Source: Dehalococcoidia bacterium
Lineage (GTDB): Bacteria; Chloroflexota; Dehalococcoidia; GIF9; AB-539-J10
Direction of reading: 5' to 3'
NCBI GenBank assembly: GCA_023129815.1
Contig: JAGMBH010000090.1
Location: 1 to 13,427 of the forward strand
Length of the DNA: 13,427 nucleotides
Shown: positions 4,877 to 11,582 of the stretch, piece after piece
How the letters are laid out: the number at the start of each line of letters is the position of its first letter
Numbering within the stretch: the stretch's first letter is position 1
Position numbers and translations under genes: made by a program
Notes under the pieces: model-generated
The model's database searches: none
What the model was told of the DNA's origin: nothing
The model's input: the letters and a program-made list of their open reading frames with translations, nothing else

Positions 4877-7384
4877 TCATTCGTCATCACCAACCTGGCT
4901 ACCCACAGCTACTTGCTCTTCCGTAAGCGCACCAAGCGACTCAACTAGGGGCAAAAGCACAGGTGCTATAGCTGACGATATCCGAAATACTCTTTCCTCT
5001 AGCGTTAGTTCTCCGTCGTTATTTGTTTGGTCTCTGCTTTGATCATTGAGCTTCACTTTCCCAGCCTCCGCGCCTGCCTGTACCAAAGCCATGCCTATTA
5101 ACACCAAACCATACATATACCGTGCTTTAGTAATCTCTGGATTAGCTTTACCATATTTCATTTCGGTTTTGAGATATATGTTATCCATATTGACCCAGAA
5201 ACTGTATAACGCCGTACTACCATCGCCTGTCGCTTCAGGATCAGCGGCTTCCTCCTGTACAATTTGAAGAGCCGAGTATTGGTCAAACTTGGGTTTACGG
5301 TTCGCCCACTCTGATTCGTACACTTCACGGATTTCTGGTATCGACAAACCAACTGGAATCTCTCGTTGGTGCCCATCCTCCCCGCCCGGTGGTTTGCCAT
5401 CTTTGATAGAAGGCCTCTCTCGCCCTTTCAGTGGGAGCCCTACTGTGACTACAAATTTGTTCACAAATGGCTCAAGCAGAGTATCATCTATAACCTTTGC
5501 TTCGTACTCAATTACGTCACCCACGGAGCATTTTTCTGGCAGCCTTACACTAAGGGTCGCCTTTCCGTTTTGCAGGTTTAAGCTATAACTGTTGACATCC
5601 CTTGACTCGGCGTCATTAGTAATTTGGAGGCTGAATATACCCTTGTTCTCTAACCTGTAAAAATAATCATTGACCACATCGGTTTCAAATGCAATCCTGC
5701 ACCGCATGTTAATTGCGGCTGTCCGCTCGAGCTTTTGCCCATAATGAATCTTCTGAAATTTGAAGTAGCTCGGATGAATCTTGCCCTTATATGGCTTCTC
5801 TTCAGAGATTACTTCTTTTGTCTTAAACGGACTGGATAGTCTTGTACCAGGAAGAAATAACGATGAAAGTGAGGGGGAAGACCTCAATATTAACTCTAAG
5901 GCTTCTTCAAGTGGTTTAGAGTCTCCGAGCTTAGACTCAATCTCCTCTCGTCTTCGCTTCTCCTTCAAATCCCTAAGTCCTTGGTGCTCCTTTATCAAGA
6001 TTTCTAATTCACGCTCAATCTTGTCTCTCAGGTCACCGTTCCTCAATCTATCTCGGCTGTTCATAAAAAGGTCTTCCCGTGCCCTCCCACTAAGATTGCT
6101 ACAATCGACAATTATCAATATCGAATCACCAATGCGACCCATCCCAACGTTGTTTCTGCTAAAGAAGCCAAGTGGTAAGTGACCATGTGTCTGTCCATTA
6201 ACAGTAAATATTATCCCTTCATTCTTTCTATAAGTTTCTGCTCTATCCTTCTTAAAGGCGTGAATTTTCGCAGTCATACGCTCGCCGTGTGCCATCAATT
6301 GTGACGTAGTTGGGAAACCCTCTTCTAAATTTTGTGCTCTATTATCCTCAAGTCTAACGCTTAATCCACTTAATGTTGTTTCAAAGCTGCCTTTGTGCCC
6401 TCTGTAATCACGACACTCGTGAAGACGAATGGGCAACGCGATTTCTGGTAGCAGTATGTCTAATCGGTAACGCAGTCCATCTCGAAGCATCATATAAGTG
6501 CGAAATCCCGTAGCGTTGTATTCGTAGAGCTTAATGGCTGTTCCCCACTCAGCCTCCCGTCCATATGGGTTACGTCCACTTGGGAAAATAGGAAAACTTG
6601 CTGAGCTAAAACGTAAAACACCGCCCAAACCTGGCTCTTGCTGAGCACCGACCGGAGCGAGGTATGTATATACCGAGCTTTTACGTCCAGGAATTGGGTC
6701 TTCACGCCGGATAACAGTAAAGCTCCATTGCTTGTCAGATTCGTCTGATAAACTGCCTTTTACTATGCTAGGATTTCTCCTAGTCACAATGAGTTGCAAA
6801 TTGTAGTGACCTCCGCAGAACTGAAATACTCCCGTACCCCCCATGTTAAATTTGCCTTGAACAAATTCTATTCCTAGCTTATTCTTATGACTCAAATCGA
6901 GAAGTGTTATCGGCGTACTATTGGGTGTCTGTCCCTCCCCGGCGTCAGAGATCGTAAAACAAGGATTCGCACGTTCGCCGGTAGCCGCAACGGTAATACG
7001 GCGGGATACCTCTGTTCTTTCCCGGTTACCCCAGTACCCAATATGACCAAGTGTATCAGATTTTTTGGCATCACCTCCAAAGTACAGAGCAACAGCCTCA
7101 TGAATACTTCTCGGTGCTGCACTATCTTGTGGTGAGATTCCAGTCAACCAACACGCGTTCATGAGCACAGCATCTATGGAATTCACCACCTTTTCAACTA
7201 AGGCAGCTTCTGGTCGACTTTGCTGGTTACCAACGGTCGAGAAATTATCTTCCTTATCACCGTAATATCTCCACAATTTCTGGTTGCCCCAAAAACCCTT
7301 GTCTTTTAATACTTGAATTACCTCTTTTTCCGTGTCGGCGCGCAAGAGCGACAGACACATCTGCTTAAGCTCTTCATTTGTCAT
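4877..7384 (-). CDS. Large GHKL-type (MutL/MORC-like) ATPase, candidate R-M or defence effector
   Basis: This 835-aa protein carries a Bergerat-fold ATP site: N-box ALVEKVVNSIDAV (61-73, with E64, N68 and D71), a DAGEGQ G1 box (147-152) and an NMGGTG glycine lid (180-185). A block VDCSNLSGRAREDLFMNSRD (426-445) with a basic region follows, in the position of the S5-like transducer of MutL/MORC proteins. Residues about 452-487 are highly charged and probably coiled coil. Residues about 560-650 are beta-rich and may be an immunoglobulin-like sandwich, and the last 150 residues are mainly helical. No nuclease motif is evident. MutL/MORC-like ATPases are known in bacterial restriction-modification loci, and the convergent methyltransferase fits that. 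A GGGAGGTAA ribosome site precedes the ATG. It follows the 74-aa gene by 20 nt, under the promoter at 7674-7702. Its target is unknown. Confidence 0.75.
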   Translation of the reverse strand: MTNEELKQMCLSLLRADTEKEVIQVLKDKGFWGNQKLWRYYGDKEDNFSTVGNQQSRPEAALVEKVVNSIDAVLMNACWLTGISPQDSAAPRSIHEAVALYFGGDAKKSDTLGHIGYWGNRERTEVSRRITVAATGERANPCFTISDAGEGQTPNSTPITLLDLSHKNKLGIEFVQGKFNMGGTGVFQFCGGHYNLQLIVTRRNPSIVKGSLSDESDKQWSFTVIRREDPIPGRKSSVYTYLAPVGAQQEPGLGGVLRFSSASFPIFPSGRNPYGREAEWGTAIKLYEYNATGFRTYMMLRDGLRYRLDILLPEIALPIRLHECRDYRGHKGSFETTLSGLSVRLEDNRAQNLEEGFPTTSQLMAHGERMTAKIHAFKKDRAETYRKNEGIIFTVNGQTHGHLPLGFFSRNNVGMGRIGDSILIIVDCSNLSGRAREDLFMNSRDRLRNGDLRDKIERELEILIKEHQGLRDLKEKRRREEIESKLGDSKPLEEALELILRSSPSLSSLFLPGTRLSSPFKTKEVISEEKPYKGKIHPSYFKFQKIHYGQKLERTAAINMRCRIAFETDVVNDYFYRLENKGIFSLQITNDAESRDVNSYSLNLQNGKATLSVRLPEKCSVGDVIEYEAKVIDDTLLEPFVNKFVVTVGLPLKGRERPSIKDGKPPGGEDGHQREIPVGLSIPEIREVYESEWANRKPKFDQYSALQIVQEEAADPEATGDGSTALYSFWVNMDNIYLKTEMKYGKANPEITKARYMYGLVLIGMALVQAGAEAGKVKLNDQSRDQTNNDGELTLEERVFRISSAIAPVLLPLVESLGALTEEQVAVGSQVGDDE

Positions 7385-7404
7385 TTCCCTTACCTCCCTT
7401 TCTC

Positions 7405-7629
7405 CTATAACCGAAACTCTGACTTCGTGGAGTTCTGAAATCTTACTTTCACAACCCTCAGTTCTTTTTCTATCGCCTGGAAAATTTTCCTAACGTCCTC
7501 TTGGGTGTAATCATAAAGCTGCGGATTTGCGCAATGCCCCAAGACCCGAATCCGCTCCAGCACTGCATTTGTTCTTTTAGTTGCCAGACGGCGAAAGGCT
7601 TCCTCTTTGGATTCTGAAGACTTAGCCAT
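7405..7629 (-). CDS. Small conserved-looking protein (74 aa) upstream of the GHKL ATPase
   Basis: The product begins MAKSSESKEEAFRRLATKR and continues with TNAVLERIRVLGHCANPQLY, a DYTQEDVRKIFQAIEKELRV segment and a short basic tail. It is predicted to be mostly helical, with no catalytic motif, signal or membrane segment. Similar small proteins (a repeated 'RLGxxxNxxxYxYTxEDVxKIFxAIExEL' pattern, from memory) occur beside DNA-modification genes, but no function is established here. I chose the ATG at 7627-7629 because a near-perfect AGGAGGTGA ribosome site (7635-7643) lies 5 nt upstream. A longer frame starting at 7674 would begin inside the promoter -10 box, so it is not credible. Spacing to the ATPase (20 nt) indicates one operon. 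Confidence 0.72.
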   Translation of the reverse strand: MAKSSESKEEAFRRLATKRTNAVLERIRVLGHCANPQLYDYTQEDVRKIFQAIEKELRVVKVRFQNSTKSEFRL

Positions 7630-7673
7630 TACGATCACCTCCTGCACAGAGTTCTTACTTCTATCAATAATCA

Positions 7674-7702
7674 ATTATAAATAAAATCACGAAAATTGTC
7701 AA
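7674..7702 (-). promoter_or_regulatory. Perfect-consensus sigma-70 promoter of the 74-aa/ATPase operon
   Basis: On the minus strand TTGACA (7697-7702), exactly 17 bp and TATAAT (7674-7679) match the consensus at all 12 positions. Transcription should start near 7667, leaving a leader of about 38 nt with the AGGAGGTGA ribosome site. A short palindrome ATAAT-CA-ATTAT (7667-7678) overlaps the -10 box and start point and could be an operator. Confidence 0.85.
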
Positions 7703-7791
7703 GTTTTTGGCTGACCTATTGTAAACAGATTTTACTTTGAGCTTGTGATTTAAATTGCTCACACTTACATAGAAGTTTTTAAGTGGATATT

Positions 7792-7959
7792 TTATTCCTC
7801 AGTAGGATAATCGAAAACAGGAATTTTATGTTTTCCCAGGATTTCTACGAAGGCTCTTTTAGGATAACCAGTGTGGCACCCAAGTTTTATTCTAATAGTT
7901 CTTCTATTTTCCTGTTTGATGCTTTGGTTAAGTTTTTCAGGCAAGGGGGGTATTTTGTC
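7792..7959 (-). pseudogene. Remnant resembling the C-terminus of a UPF0175-type antitoxin
   Basis: On the minus strand a short open stretch ends GYPKRAFVEILGKHKIPVFD, then YPTEE and a TAA at 7792-7794. This resembles the C-terminal part of UPF0175 family proteins (a helix-turn-helix-like segment ending 'FxELLGKxGIPVxDY'). The preceding residues do not resemble the rest of the family, and a stop codon lies just before the stretch, so it is at best a fragment. No partner toxin gene is adjacent. The remaining AT-rich spacer between 7703 and 8007 shows no other gene. A 64-codon plus-strand frame here looks like chance. Confidence 0.33.
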
Positions 7960-8007
7960 TCAGCCAAAAATTTATAGAAGGCAGTCCTTAGAAGTAAGAC
8001 GGCTCTT

Positions 8008-8352
8008 TTAGCAAGTCAGATGCAAAGCCGCTATAACTTGCTCTTCCGCTTGAGATTTTTTGTTGTAGATTTTACATGCTTTATCAGTTGGCTCCGCTAT
8101 TAGTTCTATATTATGGGACTTCAAGAATTCCTTTACCTCTTGTTTAACTTCAACGCAACCAAAAGCTCCGGTCCCAACTATTAAAACCTTCGGCGCAGCT
8201 TCAATAATTCCTTTTATATCTTCCATATTCAGCTCGTGTCCTTCTTTACGCCACCAACTACTCTTAACCTTGTTGGGAAAGATAATAACATCACTCGTAT
8301 ATTTCTTACCGTTTATCACTACCTCTCCAAAGGAATAAAAATCAATATGCAT
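8008..8352 (-). CDS. Mth938-like domain protein (AAMDC/DUF498 family)
   Basis: The 114-aa protein shows the family pattern: N-terminal IDFYSFGEVVINGKKYTSDV, the signature SSWWRKEGHELNMEDI (31-46), the strand-turn KVLIVGTGAFG (55-65), and the C-terminal AALHLTC (108-114). It is full length for the family, which includes archaeal Mth938 and domains related to the human proteins AAMDC and NDUFAF3. The biochemical role in bacteria is not established. A GGGAG ribosome site precedes the ATG by about 6 nt. It is transcribed divergently from the broken sirtuin gene across about 100 bp. Confidence 0.85.
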   Translation of the reverse strand: MHIDFYSFGEVVINGKKYTSDVIIFPNKVKSSWWRKEGHELNMEDIKGIIEAAPKVLIVGTGAFGCVEVKQEVKEFLKSHNIELIAEPTDKACKIYNKKSQAEEQVIAALHLTC

Positions 8353-8436
8353 AGTTTTCTCCCTTGGGTAAACTCTAAGCTTATCATACCAGCCTGATTA
8401 CCTATTTTTGAAGCACAAACTAATTGAGTAATGCTC

Positions 8437-8442
8437 TATAAT
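8437..8442 (+). promoter_or_regulatory. Possible -10 box of the sirtuin gene
   Basis: A perfect TATAAT lies 13 bp before the sirtuin ATG. No good -35 box is seen at normal spacing. The implied transcript would have a leader of only about 6-7 nt, consistent with the absence of a ribosome site. AT-rich chance occurrence is possible. Confidence 0.3.
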
Positions 8443-8455
8443 ATGTTGTAAGTGT

Positions 8456-9154
8456 ATGTCAGCAGATTTAGCCGAGAGAATCGAAGCCCTAGCTCAATGG
8501 ATGTTTGAGGCAAAGCACTTGGTTGTTTTCACCGGTGCTGGCATAAGCACGGAATCAGGTTTGCCTGATTTTCGCGGGCCCGATGGCATCTAGACTCGCC
8601 AGGCAAAAGGACTACCTCCAAAGGCAAGACCATTTGGCTCGGTAGAGCCTAATGCCGGGCACATAGCTATTGTGGAGCTACAGAAACTGGGCAAGTTGAG
8701 TTTTCTTATCTCGCAAAATGTGGACAATCTTCACTTGAGGTCCGGAATACGCCCTGATTTACTGGCGGAGTTACACGGGAATATCACCAAGTTGCGGTGC
8801 ACTCGCTGTGAAGCTGAAGTGGACAAATCTGCCGGGCTAGGAAGATGCCCTTGTGGTGGCAAGCTGGTTTCCAGTGTGGTTAACTTTGGTCAGCCCTTGC
8901 CTCGAAAGGCACTGGCAGATTCCTATTGGCATTCGGAAAACTGTGCCCTTTTCATAGTCGCTGGCTCAAGCCTCGTGGTCACTCCGGCCGCTGACATGCC
9001 TAGAGTGGCTCTGGAATCAGGAGCCAGGCTGGTGATTATCAATCAGGGTGAAACGCCATTCGACCGGGTTGCTCATCTGAGATTCTGGGAAGGGATAAGA
9101 GAAGTCTTACCCCCAGCAGTGGCTCAGTTAAAGGAACTCATGAGAGTATCTTGA
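8456..9154 (+). pseudogene. Sir2-family NAD-dependent deacylase (sirtuin) interrupted by one in-frame TAG
   Basis: The frame from ATG 8456 to TGA 9152-9154 encodes a complete small sirtuin of 232 codons except for TAG at 8591-8593 (codon 46). Motifs in order: FTGAGISTESGLPDFRGPDGI (NAD binding), the TAG exactly where family members have Trp in 'GPDGxWTR', then TRQAKGLPP, SQNVDNLH, catalytic His in LAELHGN, a zinc site CTRC...CPC, VNFGQPLP, AGSSLVVTPAA and NQGETPFD. A single TGG-to-TAG change explains the break. A start downstream of the stop (e.g. GTG 8672) would lose the NAD-binding core. Sirtuins deacylate lysines using NAD+ in the cytosol. Decay, sequencing error and readthrough are the alternatives. 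TAG is an ordinary terminator for dapL, dapF and others here, which argues against recoding. Its 3' end overlaps hflX by 17 bp, tail to tail. Confidence 0.85.
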
Positions 9155-10352
9155 TTGGGCTGTTTTCCAGATGGGAAGTTATCTTACTCAAAAGCTTATC
9201 CACTCCCCAACCTTTGGTGGCGGAGATAAGGACTATGTTTTTATCCGGCAGCACGATTTGTTCCTTAAGACAAGGAACAGCAGTTAGGATTTCTAGCTCC
9301 CCTTCACTGCTCAGGGCTAAGTCTAATTTGTTGAACACTGTGATTCTAGGTTTGTCTCTAAGGTTTAGCTCATCAAGGATTTCCTCTACTGTGCGGCACT
9401 GATTAGCGGCATTTTTATGCATTATGTCTACCATATGCAGGAGTAAGTTGGCTTCACCAAGCTCCTCCAGCGTGGCTCGAAAGGCGGCAATGATTGATGA
9501 CGGCAGTTTTTGAATAAAGCCTACAGTGTCAGTCATCAAGAATTGCTGACCGTTGGGTAAGTTCAAACGGCGAGTTACTGGGTCGAGGGTAGAAAAAAGC
9601 TTGTCTTCTACAACTACACCAGCCTTACTTAGGGCATTAAATAAGGTGCTTTTGCCAGCATTAGTATAGCCAACAAGGGCTACGATTGGCATTCCTATTT
9701 TCTTGCGTTGCTTTCTATAAAGAGCTCTGTGCTGTCTTACCTCTTCTATTTCATGTTGCAGACGATTGATGCGCTTATGAATAAGGCGGCGGTCAGTTTC
9801 TAATTGCGATTCGCCAGGGCCTCTGGTGCCGATACCTCCACCAAGTCGCTCTAAATGGCTCCACTGCCCCACAAGCCGTGGCAGAAGGTATTGGTGCTGA
9901 GCTAATTCAACTTGAAGTTGTCCTTCATGGGTTCGAGCTTGTTTAGCAAATATGTCCAAAATGAGGGCTGTGCGGTCAATAACCTTAACCTGCAATAATT
10001 CTTCCAGGTTTCTTTGCTGCCGCGGCGATAGCTCATCATCAAAAATCACTGTGTTGTATTGAGTTTGCTCTTTGAGGCTAATTAGCTCGGCAATCTTTCC
10101 CTTGCCGATATAATAAGTAGATGAAGGCGCTTTTAGTTTCTGGGTAAACATACCTACCACATTGGCGCCGGCTGTCCTGGCTAGATAAGATAATTCCTGT
10201 AGAGAATCAACAGCTGACCAACCATGGTTAGAGGCCTTGCTCTCTACTCCTACCAGGAATGCTTGCTCCTCAGTTTGGGTAGCGAAAAGCTCCTGCTTTA
10301 TTTGTTCCCTCCTATTTACCCTGAGGCTGTTTAATTTTGATTTCTCGTTCAA
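9138..10352 (-). CDS. hflX: Ribosome-associated GTPase HflX
   Basis: The 404-aa protein has the HflX N-terminal domain with FDDELSPRQQRNLEE (104-118), the signature GGGIGTRGPGESQLETDRR (171-189), a coiled helical pair, then the G domain: GYTNAGKS (228-235, G1), DTVGF (275-279, G3), NKLD (341-344, G4) and SATKGWG (377-383, G5). HflX binds the 50S subunit and splits or rescues stalled ribosomes, often under stress. The start is a TTG at 10352 with no clear ribosome site. The frame stays open upstream through a 50-bp palindromic repeat to a TAG near the dapL end, and no ATG or GTG exists in the first 35 codons. Translation may be coupled to dapL or the start may have been altered by the repeat. 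Confidence 0.93.
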   Translation of the reverse strand: MNEKSKLNSLRVNRREQIKQELFATQTEEQAFLVGVESKASNHGWSAVDSLQELSYLARTAGANVVGMFTQKLKAPSSTYYIGKGKIAELISLKEQTQYNTVIFDDELSPRQQRNLEELLQVKVIDRTALILDIFAKQARTHEGQLQVELAQHQYLLPRLVGQWSHLERLGGGIGTRGPGESQLETDRRLIHKRINRLQHEIEEVRQHRALYRKQRKKIGMPIVALVGYTNAGKSTLFNALSKAGVVVEDKLFSTLDPVTRRLNLPNGQQFLMTDTVGFIQKLPSSIIAAFRATLEELGEANLLLHMVDIMHKNAANQCRTVEEILDELNLRDKPRITVFNKLDLALSSEGELEILTAVPCLKEQIVLPDKNIVLISATKGWGVDKLLSKITSHLENSPIKILS

Positions 10353-10358
10353 ATTTTT

Positions 10359-10408
10359 GTAGTTGCCTGATTTATCAGGCAGAATCGCCCAATAAATTGG
10401 GCAACTAC
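10359..10408. repeat. 50-bp double-hairpin palindromic element between dapL and hflX
   Basis: The outer arms GTAGTTGCC (10359-10367) and GGCAACTAC (10400-10408) are perfect inverted repeats. Inside are two hairpins, GCCTGA-ttta-TCAGGC (10365-10380) and GCCCAAT-aa-ATTGGGC (10387-10402). The whole can form one long stem or a two-leaf structure. This has the look of a dispersed palindromic mini-element. It fills nearly the whole dapL-hflX spacer and could stall or process the operon mRNA. Confidence 0.75.
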
Positions 10409-10412
10409 ATTT

Positions 10413-11579
10413 CTAAACAGCCTTCCAATTTAATAGGCGCTTTACTCCTTCCTCTAAACGGTCATCAGCCAGAGTTAGGGAGAATCTAATGTAACCCTCT
10501 CCCTCCTTTCCATAGCCAATGCCAGGAGTGACAGCTATGCCAGCTTCATCAAGCAACTTTTTAGTGAAATCTATCGAAGTATAGCCCTGAGGAATGGCAG
10601 CCCAAATGTAGAAAGTGGCTTTGGGTATCCTGGCTTTTAAGCCTATTTTAGCCAGGACTTTTATCAGTTTGTCTCGGCGCCGCTGCAAAATGGCATTATG
10701 CTCAGAGATATGGTTCTGAGAGCCACATAGGGCTTCGATAGCAGCCCGCTGAATTGCTTGAGGGATACCCGAATCCAGATTGGATTTAACTCGGAATAAG
10801 GCATCTATCATCTCAGCATTGCCCACCACCATGCCTATTCGCCACCCTGTCATGTGATAAGTTTTGGACAAGGAGTGAAATTCTACGCCAATTTCCTTAG
10901 CTCCTGATACTTGCATAAAGCTTGGTGGCTTGTAGCCCTCAAAGAAAACCTCGGTGTAAGCCGCATCGTGACAAATGGCTAAATTATTGTGCCGCTGAGC
11001 AAAATGAACTGCCTTTTCGAAGAAATCAATGTCGGCTGTAGCCCCAGTGGGATTGTTGGGATAGTTTAACCACACAAGCTTCGCTTTGCTGGCTAGCGGC
11101 TCGGGGATGGCTTCGAAATCAGGCAGGAAGTCATTCTCCTCTTTCAATGGCATAAAATAAGGCTCGCCACCAGCTATTAGGGTGCTCACGGAATATACAG
11201 GATATCCGGGGTCAGGTATCAGTGCTATGTCGTTAGGTTCGATAAAACACAACGCTATATGCCCAATCCCTTCCTTAGAGCCAATGAGCGGCAGCACCTC
11301 TTTATCTGGATTCAGAATAACTCCGAAGCGTCTCTCATACCATTCGGCAATAGCCTGTCGGAGTGCGGGCAAGCCGCTAGTCTCGGGATACCGATGATTA
11401 GCCTGGTTGTGTGCTGCCTGGCACATGCATTCAATAATGTGAGCCGGCGTGGGCAAATCAGGGTCACCGAGGGCGAAGCTGATGATGTCCTCTCCCCTAG
11501 CTCGAAGTTCAGCGATTCTCTGATTTATGTCAACAAAAAGATAAGGGGGTAACTTATTAAGTCGTTTGGCTAATTCCAT
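10413..11579 (-). CDS. dapL: LL-diaminopimelate aminotransferase (class I/II PLP aminotransferase)
   Basis: The 388-aa protein is a fold-type I aminotransferase: ISFALGDPDLPTP (33-45), NYPNNPTGA (172-180), CHDAAYTE (203-210), the PLP lysine K239 in HSLSKTYHMTGWRIG (235-249) and IRFSLTL (364-370, carboxylate-binding Arg). It matches the DapL group, which converts tetrahydrodipicolinate to LL-2,6-diaminopimelate in one step with glutamate as amino donor. Position three bases after dapF, whose substrate is the DapL product, supports this over a generic aspartate aminotransferase. An AAAGGAG ribosome site lies within the dapF 3' end, about 9 nt before the ATG. The stop is TAG. Confidence 0.88.
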   Translation of the reverse strand: MELAKRLNKLPPYLFVDINQRIAELRARGEDIISFALGDPDLPTPAHIIECMCQAAHNQANHRYPETSGLPALRQAIAEWYERRFGVILNPDKEVLPLIGSKEGIGHIALCFIEPNDIALIPDPGYPVYSVSTLIAGGEPYFMPLKEENDFLPDFEAIPEPLASKAKLVWLNYPNNPTGATADIDFFEKAVHFAQRHNNLAICHDAAYTEVFFEGYKPPSFMQVSGAKEIGVEFHSLSKTYHMTGWRIGMVVGNAEMIDALFRVKSNLDSGIPQAIQRAAIEALCGSQNHISEHNAILQRRRDKLIKVLAKIGLKARIPKATFYIWAAIPQGYTSIDFTKKLLDEAGIAVTPGIGYGKEGEGYIRFSLTLADDRLEEGVKRLLNWKAV

Positions 11580-11582
11580 TGG

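Noticed and set aside
5155..5184. Possible PD-(D/E)xK nuclease signature (D734 to E741-M-K743) in the ATPase C-terminus
   Set aside because: The Asp-to-ExK spacing and surrounding hydrophobic pattern do not fit a convincing nuclease core. The helical context suggests a chance match.
7630..7674. N-terminal extension of the 74-aa protein to position 7674
   Set aside because: It would place the start codon inside the -10 box of a perfect promoter, and the ATG at 7629 has an AGGAGGTGA ribosome site.
7783..7977. 64-codon plus-strand frame in the spacer left of the Mth938-like gene
   Set aside because: No ribosome site, a low-complexity Phe/Ser-rich translation, and the opposite strand gives a more protein-like fragment.
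8672..9154. A separate 160-aa sirtuin starting at GTG 8672
   Set aside because: It would lack the GAGISxxSGxPDFR NAD-binding core. It is the 3' part of the gene that starts at 8456 and is interrupted at 8591.
11182..11552. Plus-strand frames opposite dapL, and similar frames opposite dapF and the ATPase
   Set aside because: They are antisense shadows of strongly conserved genes and have no recognisable protein features.
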